This document shows positions 27,117 to 39,538 of a DNA stretch of 64,000 bases, piece after piece. The notes beneath the pieces were generated by a model, which saw only the letters and a program-made list of their open reading frames with translations, did not search any database and was not told the origin of the DNA. A program made the translations under genes and the position numbers. How positions within the stretch are numbered: the stretch's first letter is position 1; each line of letters starts with the position of its first letter. Location of the stretch: contig BSYO01000033.1 of the NCBI GenBank assembly GCA_033239525.1, positions 13,922,901-13,986,900 on the forward strand. The letters run 5' to 3'. Origin of the DNA: Nepenthes gracilis (Eukaryota > Streptophyta > Magnoliopsida > Caryophyllales > Nepenthaceae).

Positions 27117-30100
27117 TGTAATGTTTGAGATTTTTCAATCAAATAAATCATAATTAATCGAGATCAAATGATATAGAGAAATTTAAATTAAAGAGTTCAA
27201 TATCACGAAACTACTAAACTATTGAAATTAAAATATGTAGACTTGGAGACTTCCACTAAACTAAGAATTTTAGTAAGAATTAAGATTTATTATACTAATT
27301 ATATTATAAACTCGGAAGCTAGAGATTCATCGTAGAATACAACGGTAACACGAAAAATTATTCAATGGATTCAATCAGCAACCGATTCAATTAGGGTTAA
27401 TAAAAAGACAATTCGACCACTGAAATTCTAATCGGTTATCAACCGAATTGATTTTTGGATAACAAAAAGGTAGCTCGAATGTAAATTTTTACTTGATAGC
27501 AATCAAATTAATTTCGGTTGACAAAATAAATAGCTCGGCTACCAAATTTTCACCTAATTAATAATTGAATTTAGCTCAATTGATTAAATATAATACAAAT
27601 TAAATTAACTAAGTAAAATTTAATATATATTCCACTACACAAACCCATACACACTTAGCTGAATTTCTAAGAATTCAGCAAGAGAGGACCTCGGCTACTG
27701 TAGCAGTACAATTTAGCTGCCACTTGGCAGCTCCACTCCCAAGTTTTCTATAGGAAATATATACAGCCACATGATAAACATACACGGCAACACTTAGGCA
27801 ATTTAGGAGGTAAGAAGCACGGCACTTGGAGGCTAAAGATTAGCAAAATCAGCATGGAAGGCTCACGGCATCAGCAGCTACACCGGCAACAGTAGAGCAG
27901 CCCAATTTCCAACCAAATTTCCAATATTTCAATAAGGAATTCAACACCTACACGGCACAAGAATTAAATACACACATGGCAATATTATATTTTAATAAAA
28001 AATTCAAAGGAATTTAGTAGAAACATACACATATACACCCGGCAGTGACAAAAATCAACAAGGTGCTGATTTCAGCACATCTCATCAAAAGGACTAAGTA
28101 AAGTCGAATAAATTCAACCTAATTTAATAGCCACTTGGTAGTTTCCAAGGCCACTAAATAGCATAGTGATTCAGCAAAATTTAGGGGGGATCAATCAACC
28201 TAATAGTAGGGACATTGGTTGGTATTAGGAGGAGGCTTCATGTGTGCTAGCAATAACTCAAATTTTAGAAAATAATTCAATTATTTGGCCTCCAAATTAT
28301 ATAAGAGGCTACGTGAGAGAAGAGATGGAGAAAAAAAGGGAAAAAACCAAAAAACAAAAAAGGAGAAAACAGAAAGAAAAGAAGGAAAACTAAGTGAAAG
28401 CAGAAGGCAGAACCAGGTGGTACGGGAAGCTGAACAAAAAGCAAGAGAAGCAACACTTATAATTTGGCAAGTGTATTTTAATTCTTTCCTTCAATTGTTA
28501 CTGATTTTTGGTGAATTCTCACTAAGTATTGTTACTCCAATACTTAGGTTACTCATTGTTTTAATCATATCATCATTTTTGCAAAAGAAAAGAAATGATG
28601 GAAAAAGTGGAACATCAACTTGAATAAGATCAATAGCTGGACACCTTGCTATAATTTAGCTGAACCGGCCACCATCTGACTTCTAAACCGGCTCCAATTT
28701 AGTAACCAACTAGCTAAGTCCCTTATTGATATTGTGTAAATTTGGCCCATGAAAATAGGTTGAATGTACCACTGAACTAGATCTCCAACTAAGCAATAGA
28801 ACCCACCCCTGCATCTTGTTGATGTTGATGCTGAAATTGGGAGTTTGGGAAAAATAGACTGAATCGGCTCCCAAATTGGCTGAACCAGTAGCCAAATCGA
28901 CCAAACCCTCAAGTGACAAGACCAGAGTGTCAACATGTGAAATGGTAGCTGAAAATACCTTGAATCGGGCTCCTAAATAGCAACAGAATCGACATAATAA
29001 CATCCATACTGATGCTAAATTTTCAGCCCCTGAACCTGGAATGAATCAGGCCCCAAACCAATTGAATCGACGTCCATATTAGCTTAAGTGTTTTAAGATG
29101 ATGTTCAAGTGTCAACCCCTAAATTTGGACCCAAATCGATCACAGAACCGGACCCCTAAATGGCAATATATCCGGCTGATAGCATCCATGATGATGCTAA
29201 AGTTGCAGCATTTAAACCGGGCCTTAAATTGGTTGAATCGGAAGCCATATTAGCCTAAGTATATTGCGGTAATATTAAAGTATTAACCCATAAAATTGGA
29301 CCCAAATTAGCTACTGAATCAGGTCTCAAATCAGTAACAAATCAGCCCTAGCATTATACTAATATTAAACCCGGTAGCTTAGGAAAAATAGGTTGAACCG
29401 GCTGAATTGGCAGCCAAGCCGGCAAAATCATCATTTAATAAGACTAAACTGTTCACCTGTAAATTGGTTGTCAAAAATACCACGAATTGACCACAGAATT
29501 GGGCCCTAAACAGTAACTGAACCAGCTGGACAGTATCCCTACTAATGTTGAAATTACAGCTACAGAACCAATCTTGTACTGGGCCTTAAACCAGCTGAAT
29601 TGGCAGCCATATTAACGTAAGTACCTAGAGATAATATTGAAGTATCAATCTATAAAATTTGCATCAAATCGGCCTCCGAACTGGGCTTTAAACGAGCGAT
29701 TGAACCAGCTTGGTGTATGCTGAAATTTTCAGGTCATGGAAATCCTTGAACCTTTGAGCTGGTTCAAACCAATATCTGAACAGGCTGTTAAATCGACCAT
29801 GAACCAATAACTGAATCATTAAGAAATTGTACTAGAAAAACTAATCGAATTAGCCCGAACCAACAACCAAACTGGCGACTGAACCAACCGGATATACCCC
29901 ATTTTAAATCTACATTTTTAACGTGTGTAAAAATTTAATGTTAAAGTTACTAAACCGGTCAATGTATCAATTTCTATTACGATTTATATTTTGTTGCTAA
30001 TTATCGCATGTTATGATCGTATATCTCGATATTATGGGAAGTTTATATGAAAATTTTGCAAGTTCCCAAGAATGATAAGTATTTTCTTTCGGAGTGGAGA

Positions 30101-31225
30101 AAATTAAGGAAAAAAGTATTAAGAATAAAGTAAAAGCTTCCATAAAAAGTTATCAAGTTTTGAAGAAGTAAGAAACTAGACTAAAAATTATTATAAGCAG
30201 ATAATATTCCTTGGCATGCAATAGATATTACAGTAGAAACTCAAGGGATTACTCTAGCCGTAGATTTCAGTGGATAATATTTCTTGATATATCTTAAGAT
30301 ATTACAGTGAAATATCAAAAAATTATCCTAAGAGCTGCAAGATGGCTTCAAGCCCCGTCTACTGGCTATAAAGGTAGTGTCACCCACCTCGGGATGTAAA
30401 AGGAGGTAAACCAGCCGTGAGATGGCTTTAAGTCCTGTCTACTGGGTATAAAAGTAATACTACCCACCTCGAGGTGTAAAGGAAAATTAAGCCCCTAGAT
30501 TGTAAGGACATGCACAATTCACCCACCTCAGGGTGTAAAGGGAGGTAAAGTCTTAGATTGTGTAGAATAATATAATCCTTTTTTCGATTGTCCGCTCCCT
30601 TAGTTGGTAATACATATTAGCCCTAGTCTCTAAAGACAGATAATATAAAGACAAATGATAATTAAGAACCAGTAAAAAAAAAGATTTAAGAAGACAAAAG
30701 TTCATACATGTTCTTATTCCTCTCATTTATATATTTATTATAAATATAAATGTGTATGCCTTTACTTATATGTACCTTATTGAGTATTTATCTCATTCTC
30801 TTACTGTTTTCCTAACTCAAATGCCAAGCATGAGTTGATATCTAGTGATCAAGATTGAAGTTAGAAGGTGATTAGGTTCAAATGCTGATGGATTGTGATA
30901 TAATGTAGTGGATTAATTTGATATCAGAAAGTTATGTACTACATCTTGTGATGAATAAAAAATATAATGTTGGTATTGATCATTTAGTTATACTTTTATA
31001 AATTATTATAATCTTATTTATGTTTCTGCATAATTTTTTTTATGGTAATGATTTTAATACCTAAAAGCATATCTAAAGAATCCGGTGTCGTATTATATTA
31101 ATACAGGGTTAGAGCACTTAATATGGTGTTATATGGATCTTGTATATAATGATCATATATATATTGTGGACTTATATGTAATATGATATATCAATAAGTG
31201 TAAATGAGGAAGTGGAACATCATAA
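27117..31225 (+). repeat. 5' LTR of element J
   Basis: Starts TGTAATGTTTGAG. Recognisable parts: a TATA-like ATTATATAAGAGG at about 28,295; a region dense in AACCGG/AACCAG words (about 28,650-29,930); a tandem block with GGTGTAAAGGGAGGTAAA-type units (about 30,340-30,560). It ends ...CATCATAA before the primer site. The 3' LTR lacks about 300 bp corresponding to 27,920-28,215. The Lys-rich peptide readable at 28,285-28,623 is not supported as a gene. Confidence 0.85.
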
Positions 31226-32875
31226 CTAGTATCAAAGAAAAGAGATACTTTAGGATTGATCGATCTTATGTGAAAACTTAGATTAAGTTAAATGAAGAAG
31301 CCCACTATTCTAGGCAAGGCAAAATGCAGGGGCAATACAAAATGTAGTGGCAGGTATAATTTTTAAATTCTGGCATTTCGGTATGTGTATTATTTGGGGA
31401 TTTAGAGTTTATACCTCCCTTGGTAGCTTATTTGGAGGATTAGACCTTATATTAATTGTAGCGATATTTGCGGGAATCTTTGGTTAGGAATATTATGCAC
31501 CCTAGGTATCGGTTTCGATCAATAGATATGATCAAGGATTTTTGTGACATACAGAATGCTGAGGTGATATTAAGGGGGTAATTTGGTTAAGGTGATATTA
31601 AGGAGTAATTTGTTTGATGAATTGATATAGTTTGATTTGTAAAAATAATCCAATTTATAATTTAAGTTACAAACTTCAATTACAACAAAGACAAGTCAAT
31701 CGAGAGGTGATAAGAATGAGTGCTGAATTATTTGGTGTACATGATCGCATCGAAAAGTTGTTGAGGCTATAAAGAATTCTCTAGTTATATGAGAATTTGA
31801 TGATGTTTCTTAAAAGAAAGGATTAACCTAGATTATCTCCTAAATCAGTAACTTAAAATTGTTATTAAGGTTATGTCAGAATTAGTATTAATTTCAGAAA
31901 TCACATATTAAATTAAGGAGATATCAGCCAAGTATCTTGCCATGAAGTGTTTTAGTACTTTGGGATGCACAACAAAATTCTCTATAGATTGTTGGAATTA
32001 AAGTTACTTTGAGGAAAGATAGAAATTTTAATCTAAGGCACTCTAGCCAGTGTATATAGATTTGAAATCTATATCTTCATTTGTGTTTCCTACTAAAGGT
32101 CATAGATTTCACCTTAAAAATATCAATATCCTTGGAAGTTTTTTATAAATATTATCTCATAAATAAATGATTAATCAGAGTAGTGCAGTAAAAGTATATG
32201 AGTTATAATACTAAGATATAAGATTAGGTTTGGGAATTGGTATAAGAAATCCAAATTGAAACTTAAATTAAGGATATTGATGTTAAAGGATGAAATATAA
32301 TTGGAATAATTATATTATTACTCACAGAATTCCTTTGCAAATATAGATGGCAGTTAAATAATAGGATGAATCCTTTCGAAGTTTTTATTCGGGCAGAAAA
32401 ATAAGCCTTTTGTTAATAAATGAAAGATCAAATGGAAGATGATGCATGTAACCATATTCCTTCAACAATGTTCTTGAGGAAAAGAATCTTGAGTTTGGAG
32501 GACAAAGGATGAACCGAGACTAAAGAACATTGGAATATTTGAGGTTTTTAATAAGTCAGAGAAATAAATTATTGATTGAATTTGCTTCGGATTGATAAAC
32601 CACTACGATATATATATATATTCAGGTTAAATTGTCATTAATCGATGAGAAACTGCTTTATATATTGAGATTCAATTTAGAATTTCGATAACATCATTTT
32701 AGAAAGTTAGACGACTCCTTCGGCTATAATATTCTTGAAAAAATCTTTCAGTTAAGGAATTATTATGGAAACAATAAGAATAAATTTGAAAAAAATCTTA
32801 CTATCTCTTAAGGATGAAAATCAGAATGACAATATATAAATTTCGAGGACAAAATTTTTTTAAGGAATGAAAGAT
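31226..32875 (+). pseudogene. Internal region of element J with pol relics
   Basis: Primer-site-like CTAGTATCAAAG at 31,226. About 31,300-31,700 matches the protease-region relic of element F2 (43,140-43,440) at DNA level. About 32,330-32,420 reads NRMNPFEVFIRAEK, a remnant of the integrase GMAPFEALYGRRC block. About 32,690-32,860 resembles the chromodomain end and runs into TTTCGAGGACAAAATTT and a purine tract before the 3' LTR. Gag and RT are missing. No intact frame. Confidence 0.6.
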
Positions 32876-35800
32876 TGTAAGGTCCGACATTTTTCGATCA
32901 AACAAATCATAATTAATCAAGGTTAAATGACACAAAAAAATTTAGATTAAAGAGTTCGACAACCCGAAACTACTAAACTATTGAAATTAAAATATATGGA
33001 TTTGAAAACTCCACCGAACTAAGAATTTTTGTAAGAATCAAGATTCATTATGTTAATTATATTATAAACCCAAAAACCAGATATTTACCGCAGGACACAG
33101 CTGTAATATGAAAAATTATCCAATTGATCCGATCAGCAACTGATTCAATTAGGGTTAATAAAAGGATAACTCGGTCACCAAAATTTCAACTGGTTATCAA
33201 TCGAATTGATTTTGGGATAACAAAAAGGTAGCTCAGATGCAAATTTTTAATTGATAGCAACCAAATTAATTTCGGTTGACAAAATAGATAGCCCGGCTAT
33301 CAAATTTTTACTCGATTAATAACCGAATTTAACTTGATCAATTAAATATATTATAAATCAAATTAATTAAGTAAAATTCAATATATATTCCAACACACAA
33401 GCCCACACACACTTAGCTGAATTTCTAAGAAATCAGCAAGAGAGGACCTCAGCTACTGTAGCAGCACAATTCAGCTGCCACTGGGCAGCTCTACTCCCAA
33501 ACTTTCCATAGGAAATATATGCAGACTCATGATAAACACACACGGCGACACTTAGGCAATTTAGGAGGTAGGAAACATGGCACTTGGAGGCTAAAGATCA
33601 GCAAAATCAGCATGGAAGGCTCATGGCATCAGCAGCTACATGGGCAGCAGTAGAGCAGTCTAATTTCCAACCAAATTTCCAATAACAATAAGGCTGGTTG
33701 GTTTAGGAGGAGGCCTCAGGTGTGCTGGTAGCAGCTCAAAATTTTAGAAAATAATTTAATTATTTGGCCTCCAAATTATATAAAAGGCTACATGAGAGAA
33801 GAAAATGAGAAGAGAAGGGAACGAACCAAAAGAAAAAGGAGAAAAAACAGAAAGAAAAGAAGAAAAATTGAGTGAAAGCAGAAGGCAGAACCATGAGGTA
33901 GAGGAAGTTGAACAAAATGCAAGGAAAGCAACACTTAATTTTTGGCAAGTGTATTTTAATTCCGTCCTTCTATTGTTGCTGATTTTTGGTGAATTCTCAT
34001 TAAGTATTGTTGCTCAAATACTTTGATTACTCATTGTTTTAATCATATCATCATTTTTGTAAAAGAAAAGAAATGATGGAAAAAGCTGGAACATCAACTT
34101 GAACAAAATCAGAACCAAGACACCTTGCTGTAATTTAGCTAAACTGGCCACCATCTGACCTCCAAACCGGCTTCAATTTAGTAACCAACTAACTAAGTCC
34201 CTTATTGATGTTGTGTAAATTCAGCTCTTAAAAATAGGTTGAATAGACCCCTGAACCAGATCCCCAAATAAGTAGTAGAATCCACCCCTATTTATTTAAA
34301 AAAAAAAAAAGACTAAATCGGCTCCCAAATTAGTTGAACTAGCAGCCAAACCCTCAAGTGCTAAGACTAGAGTGTCAACATGTGAAATGGTAGCCAAAAA
34401 TGCCCTGAACCGGTCCCTAATTGGGCTTCTAAACAGCAATAAAATCGACAAAATAGCACCCATACTGATGCCAAATTTCCCGCCTCAGATCGGTCATAAA
34501 CTTGACCCCAAACCAATTTAACTGGCATCCATATTAGCCTAAGTGTCTTAAGATGATGTTGAAGTGTCAACCCCTAAATTTGGAACCAAACCGATCACTG
34601 AACCGGACCCCTAAATGGCAACATATATGGCTAATAGCATCTATACCAATGCTAATGTTGCAGTCTCTAAACCGGGCTTTAAATTAGTTGAACCAGTAGC
34701 CATATTAGCCTAAGTGTATTGTGGTAATGTTAAAGTATCAACTTGTAAAATTGGACTTGAATTGACCGCTGAATTGGGCCTCAAATCAATGGCAAATCAG
34801 CCCCAGCGTTACACTAATGTTGAACCTGACAGCTTAGGAAAAATAGGTTGAACCAGCCTTGAACTAGTAGAATTGGTAGCCGAGCCAGCCAAAGCATCAC
34901 ATAATAAGACTAAACTGTTCATCTGTAAATTGGTTGCCAAAAATACATTGAATTGACCATTGAACTAGGCCCTAAACAATAACCGAACTAGCTGGACAGC
35001 ATCCATGTTGATGCTGAAATTGTAGCTATAGAACCAGCCTTAAACCGGTCCCTAAACCGGCCGAACCAGCAGCCATATTAGAAGTACCTAGAGATAATAT
35101 CAAAGTATCAACATGTAAAATTTGCCTCAAATTGGCTTCTGAACCGAGCCTTAAACTAGTGATTAAATCGACCCGACATATGCTGAAATTTTCAGCTAAT
35201 GGAAATCCTTGAACCTTTGAACTGGTTCATTAAACCGGCTCGTAAATGATGAAATTTAGTGGTAAAAATTAGTATGAACCAATCTTTGAACCAACCGTTA
35301 AATCGACCATAAACCAGTAACCGAATTATTATGTAATTGTACTAGAAAAACTAATCAAACTAGCCCCAAACCAACTACCGAACTGGCGGTCGAACTGACC
35401 AAATATACCCCATGTTAAATCTGTATTTTTAACATATGTAAAAGTTTAATGTTAAAGCTATTTTCTATTACGATTTATGTTTTGTTACTAATTATCGCAT
35501 ATTATTATCGTATATCTTGATATTATGGAAAGTTTATATGAAAATTTTACAAGTTCTCAAGAATGATAAATATTTTCTCTTGTAGTAGAGAAAATTAAGG
35601 AAAGAAGTATCAAGAATAAGGTAAAATTTTCCATAAGAAGCTATCAAGTTTTGAAGAAGTAAGAAACTGGACTAAGAAATTATTACAACGGTTAATATTC
35701 CCTTCCATGCCATAAATATTATAGTAGAAACTCAAGAAATTACCTTGGTAGTGGATTTCAACCGGTAATATTCTTTGGCATGTCTTAGGATATTACAGTG

Positions 35801-36703
35801 AAAAATCAAATAATTGCCCTAAGAGTTGCAAAATGGCTTCAAACCCTGTCTACTGGTTATAAAGGTAGTGTCACCCACCTTTGGATGTAAAAGGAGGTAA
35901 ATCAACTATGAGACGGCTTTAGGTCCCGTCTATCGGGTATAAAAGTAGTACCACGTACCTTGGGGGTGTAAAGGGAGGTTAAGGCCTTAGATTATAGGAA
36001 CATATACAATTCACCCACCTTAGAGTGTAAAGGGAGGTAAAGCCTTGGAATGTGTAGAATAACACAATCATTTCTTCAATTGATCGCTCCATTAGTTGGT
36101 AAGGCCTACTAACCATAATCCCTAAAGACAGATAATATAAAGACAAATAATAAGTAAGAACCAGCAAAAAAAGGTTCAAGAAGATAAAAGTTCATACATG
36201 TTCCTATTCCTCTCATTTATATATTTATTTTAATTTATATGTGTCCTACTAAGTATTTAACTCACTCTCTTACTATTTTTTTAAACCCTCAGATGGCAAG
36301 TACAAGTTGGTGTCTAGTGATCAGGATAAAAGTCAGAAGGTGATTAGGTTCGAATAGTGATGGATTGTAACGTAATGTAGTGGATAAATTTGATATCAGA
36401 AAGTTACGTACTCCATCTTGTGATAAATAAAAAATACGATGTTGGTATTGATCATTTAGTTATTCTTTCGTAAATTATTATGGTCATTATTTATACTTTC
36501 ATAAAATTTTTTATGGTAATGATTTTAGTATCTAGTAACATCTCTAAAGAATCTAATGTCGTATTCTATTCATATAGGGTTAAAGTTACTTGATATGACA
36601 TCATATGGATTCTGTGTATAATAATCATATATATATATATAATATGGACTTATATGTAATATGACGTATCAATAAGTGTAAACGAGGACGTGAGACGTCA
36701 TAG
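32876..36703 (+). repeat. 3' LTR of element J
   Basis: Starts TGTAAGGTCCGAC and aligns along its length with 27,117-31,225 apart from the ~300-bp absence near 33,685. It ends ...GACGTCATAG, then TGCTT. Many substitutions separate the two LTRs, so the insertion is old. Confidence 0.85.
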
Positions 36704-36814
36704 TGCTTAGTCCCGAGCCTTTATGGGGTCGTACTGTGGGTCGCTACCCTCTTGGCCCTTCCTCCATTCGTGGGTTTGATTCCTAGGCCGGCCCATTTTT
36801 TACTGCTCCCATCA

Positions 36815-37198
36815 CTAACCCCTATACCAGGAGATTTGAATTTTTAACTCTCGACATGTTCCTTGATGGGACTCTGTTTGTTGCTCTTCTCTTTTTCCCT
36901 TCTTCAAGTAGATTATGGATTCGCTAGTCAATCAGTTTTAACTTGATTCTTTGGACTCGGTGAACCTCTGTGAATTACACTGTCATGGGAAATCTTCGGC
37001 ATTTAATGGATTGTCATCCCTTCCCTTGCTATAAATGGAGGGGCTAACTTCACCTTGCATCACGATTCATCTTCACCAATCAAGTGGCGTATGGGTTCGA
37101 TGCTAGCATGGAGCCTGCGCTACCATTAGCCGAGATCAGAGGAAGTTCGCCTCTGCTGTTTGCAGGCATGGCCCTAAGTCGTGCAAGGAGTTTGTTTT
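36815..37198 (+). other. Tat 3' internal region of element K, first part
   Basis: Polypurine complement (CTAACCCC), then sequence placed where the aORF upstream region lies in other Tat copies. Short open stretches exist from about 37,114 (MEPALPLAEIRGSS), but I find no PF04195-type motif, so no gene is called. Confidence 0.5.
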
Positions 37199-39275
37199 TG
37201 TAACGGATAGCATTTTCTAACCGGAATCTGGCAGAGTTTTGACAGTAAAATGGCCGTCAAGCTGATACAACCTATATAAATTCCTATACAATATACATAT
37301 ACACATTCACATATCATATCACAGGATCCAAAAGTCACAAAACTACATGTGGCACAGACATATCATATCTGGTTACAATGTCGGCACAAACAAGATGCCG
37401 CTAGATATCCAGACAAACCATACAATCCTATAGAAGTATATACATCTATCAAATGTAGCGGAAACTAAGCTACATGTATATCAAGATCATCTACATACAT
37501 CGATATTTATATAAAACCATCAAAAATATACAAATGAGCTCCATAAAGTAAAACTAAATCCTCAAAAGTCCCCTCCGAGTTTTCATGCCTAGCGGACTCC
37601 TAATCCTCACTCTGCCTCATCAGATATAAGTATGTGCTCATCTGAAAGAAGGAAAAATAGTAATGAGTGAGTCAAATACTCAACTAGACACAACATAATA
37701 ATGATAATAATTAACATATGCAAAATAAAGCAAATGGGGGGAATAGGAGCATAGTATGAATACATAAGTATAAAACATGTGCAAATATTTTTTTGGAACA
37801 CATTTTTCTTTTTCATTTTATTTTTTATCCTTTTAAATTCTAAAATATGTAGAAAATTTATTATTTTTACGGACTAGGGCCAGTAGACTTTATCAGCTAA
37901 CGGTGCGGTCGAATGAGAAAATGAATGTGTTTGCTTCTATACATTATAAAGCACAAACCCACGTAATTCAACACCTCGTGGTGAGCAATATATCTTTTTC
38001 CGATATATGGGGCCATAAAATATATGCCACTATGTCCCCCGTGGCCCAGAGGCAGTCCTCGTATTTTCATAGTAATATTTTAAGATATATCAGGGAATAC
38101 TACCATCTGAAATATAAATTCTCAATCTAATTTTATCTTTACTTATTCTTTAGAAATTCCATGCTCATTTATAACACCTAGTTCTCAATACGGGAGAACG
38201 CTTCATCAAACATATCATGTCAAGGAATTTTCCCTTTTATCCTTTGCATCATTTGCATAATTCTTATGATTTTAGGTTCCGCATGACTTGAATTACATGT
38301 ATAGTGAATATAAAGTATGGAAAAAATTAGAAATCCTTTTCACCATGAGGCAAACATAACTTTAGAGCTTCCGGATAATAATTTTCCTCCATAAATGCAT
38401 ATAACGTAATTTTTGGAACATATACAAAATAACATATATAATGTTCATGTGAAATAATTCCCAATCCATGTCCGATAATGTTTTCATTTTACATAAAATT
38501 AACATATATAAAATATATGTTGATAAATATCAAATAATTAAGGTACCCACGTCTATAAAGTTAGGGTTTCAAGTTTCTAATGTCATAACATGTAAAATTT
38601 CCAATTAAATCGATAAATTGCAAAGGGAAGCGGGTTAGGGTTTCGGGAGACAAAACACTGCACAAATCTTATATATCGGATATGAAATCAAAATATTTAT
38701 ATGCTCAATATATGGGTAACATAAAAATACATGCATGGGTGGATATCGGGACGAACATACTTAAAGGGATTGAGATGAATAGGGCAAAAAGAGAGAAAAG
38801 GGCATAAGTCTACTTGCCTCGACCTAATCTATAACTTTTCTAACTAACTAAAGGCCGAATTTGAACTGGAAAGCCTTGAGTTCTTTCTCTCTCTTCTCCT
38901 TCGAGCTCTCTCTCTCCTCTCTCTCTGGACCATTGGAAAATAACACGTAAAATTCCAAATGCACTTTTATATTCGAATTGGCGCTCAAGCACTGGTTGAG
39001 TGCTTGTCGAACACCAGCACACCCGCCGGTCGCACTTGAGCACTCATCGAGTGCTCGTCAAACAGGCGGTTCTACCTACTCGCATCCCGGGCGTGCTCGA
39101 GTGCACCTCAGGCTCGATGATTCTACCCAGCACGCCTTGCGCACACCTCGAGCGCTGGGCTCCTGACTTCTCTTTTTCTTTCGAAGCTAATTTTTCGAGC
39201 ACACTTAAACTTAATCTTAATTATATTAACTTAATTATCCCTTAATTACTAGGTTCTGAAATCCGAAACCTCACA
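37199..39275 (-). repeat. Solo LTR E with perfect target-site duplication
   Basis: On the minus strand the LTR starts TGTGAGGTTTCGG at 39,275 and ends CTATCCGTTACA at 37,199 (2,077 bp). GTTTT lies on both sides (37,194-37,198 and 39,276-39,280). There is no internal region, primer site or polypurine tract, so it is a solo LTR formed by LTR-LTR recombination. It has the GC-rich CTCGAG/GAGTGCTCG block (about 38,985-39,150) shared with LTRs F, H and I. Short peptides inside are not genes. Confidence 0.9.
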
Positions 39276-39280
39276 GTTTT

Positions 39281-39538
39281 GGTTACTTCTTTTCACGTGG
39301 GAAACCGCTTTTTTTATCCTTTTTTATGTCCATCCTAGAGCGAAGCCTGTCTCCTAGCTATGGTGGGGCAAGCCTTTCCATTTGCTATAGTTCACCCCCT
39401 AGGTGATGGCCTATTTTTGGGATGGTCGGTCTTCTGCTCTGACTGCTCGAGAGCAGTGGTGCACAGAAGCCTCACCTTGCTGACCATTAAGGGTGCATCA
39501 CTGCTCAGTCGAGCCTCCTTTTTAGGGGTAAACACTTG
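39281..39538 (+). other. Tat 3' internal region of element K, second part
   Basis: Continues 37,198 after removal of solo LTR E and one duplication copy. A CACGTG lies at about 39,295. A 65-codon open stretch from 39,360 has no recognised motif. It ends where LTR F begins. Confidence 0.45.

Larger units (their letters stand above)
27117..36703 (+). mobile_element. Element J: chromovirus derivative with ~4-kb LTRs
   Basis: Two direct LTRs (27,117-31,225 and 32,876-36,703) surround only ~1.65 kb of internal DNA. The LTRs thus make up over 80% of the element, far above the 0.3-2 kb usual in this group. Internal DNA shows decayed pol traces, a degenerate iMet-type primer site and a chromovirus-like polypurine end. 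The element lies in Tat LTR K. Confidence 0.85.
26338..36814 (-). repeat. Tat LTR K (minus sense), split by element J
   Basis: The left part (26,338-27,116) carries the Tat U5 motif in diverged form (26,416-26,435), a CTGCACACAAC stretch and GCGGCTT traces like L1. The right part (36,709-36,814) ends GCTCCCATCA and is followed by CTAACCCC, the expected polypurine complement. Between them sits element J with candidate duplication TGCTT. The left terminus is approximate. Confidence 0.7.

Noticed and set aside
28285..28623. Lys/Arg-rich 112-codon frame in the J 5' LTR
   Set aside because: The counterpart in the 3' LTR (33,805-34,026) differs in length and frame end, and it lies just past a TATA-like box where the LTR transcript leader should be. 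No domain.
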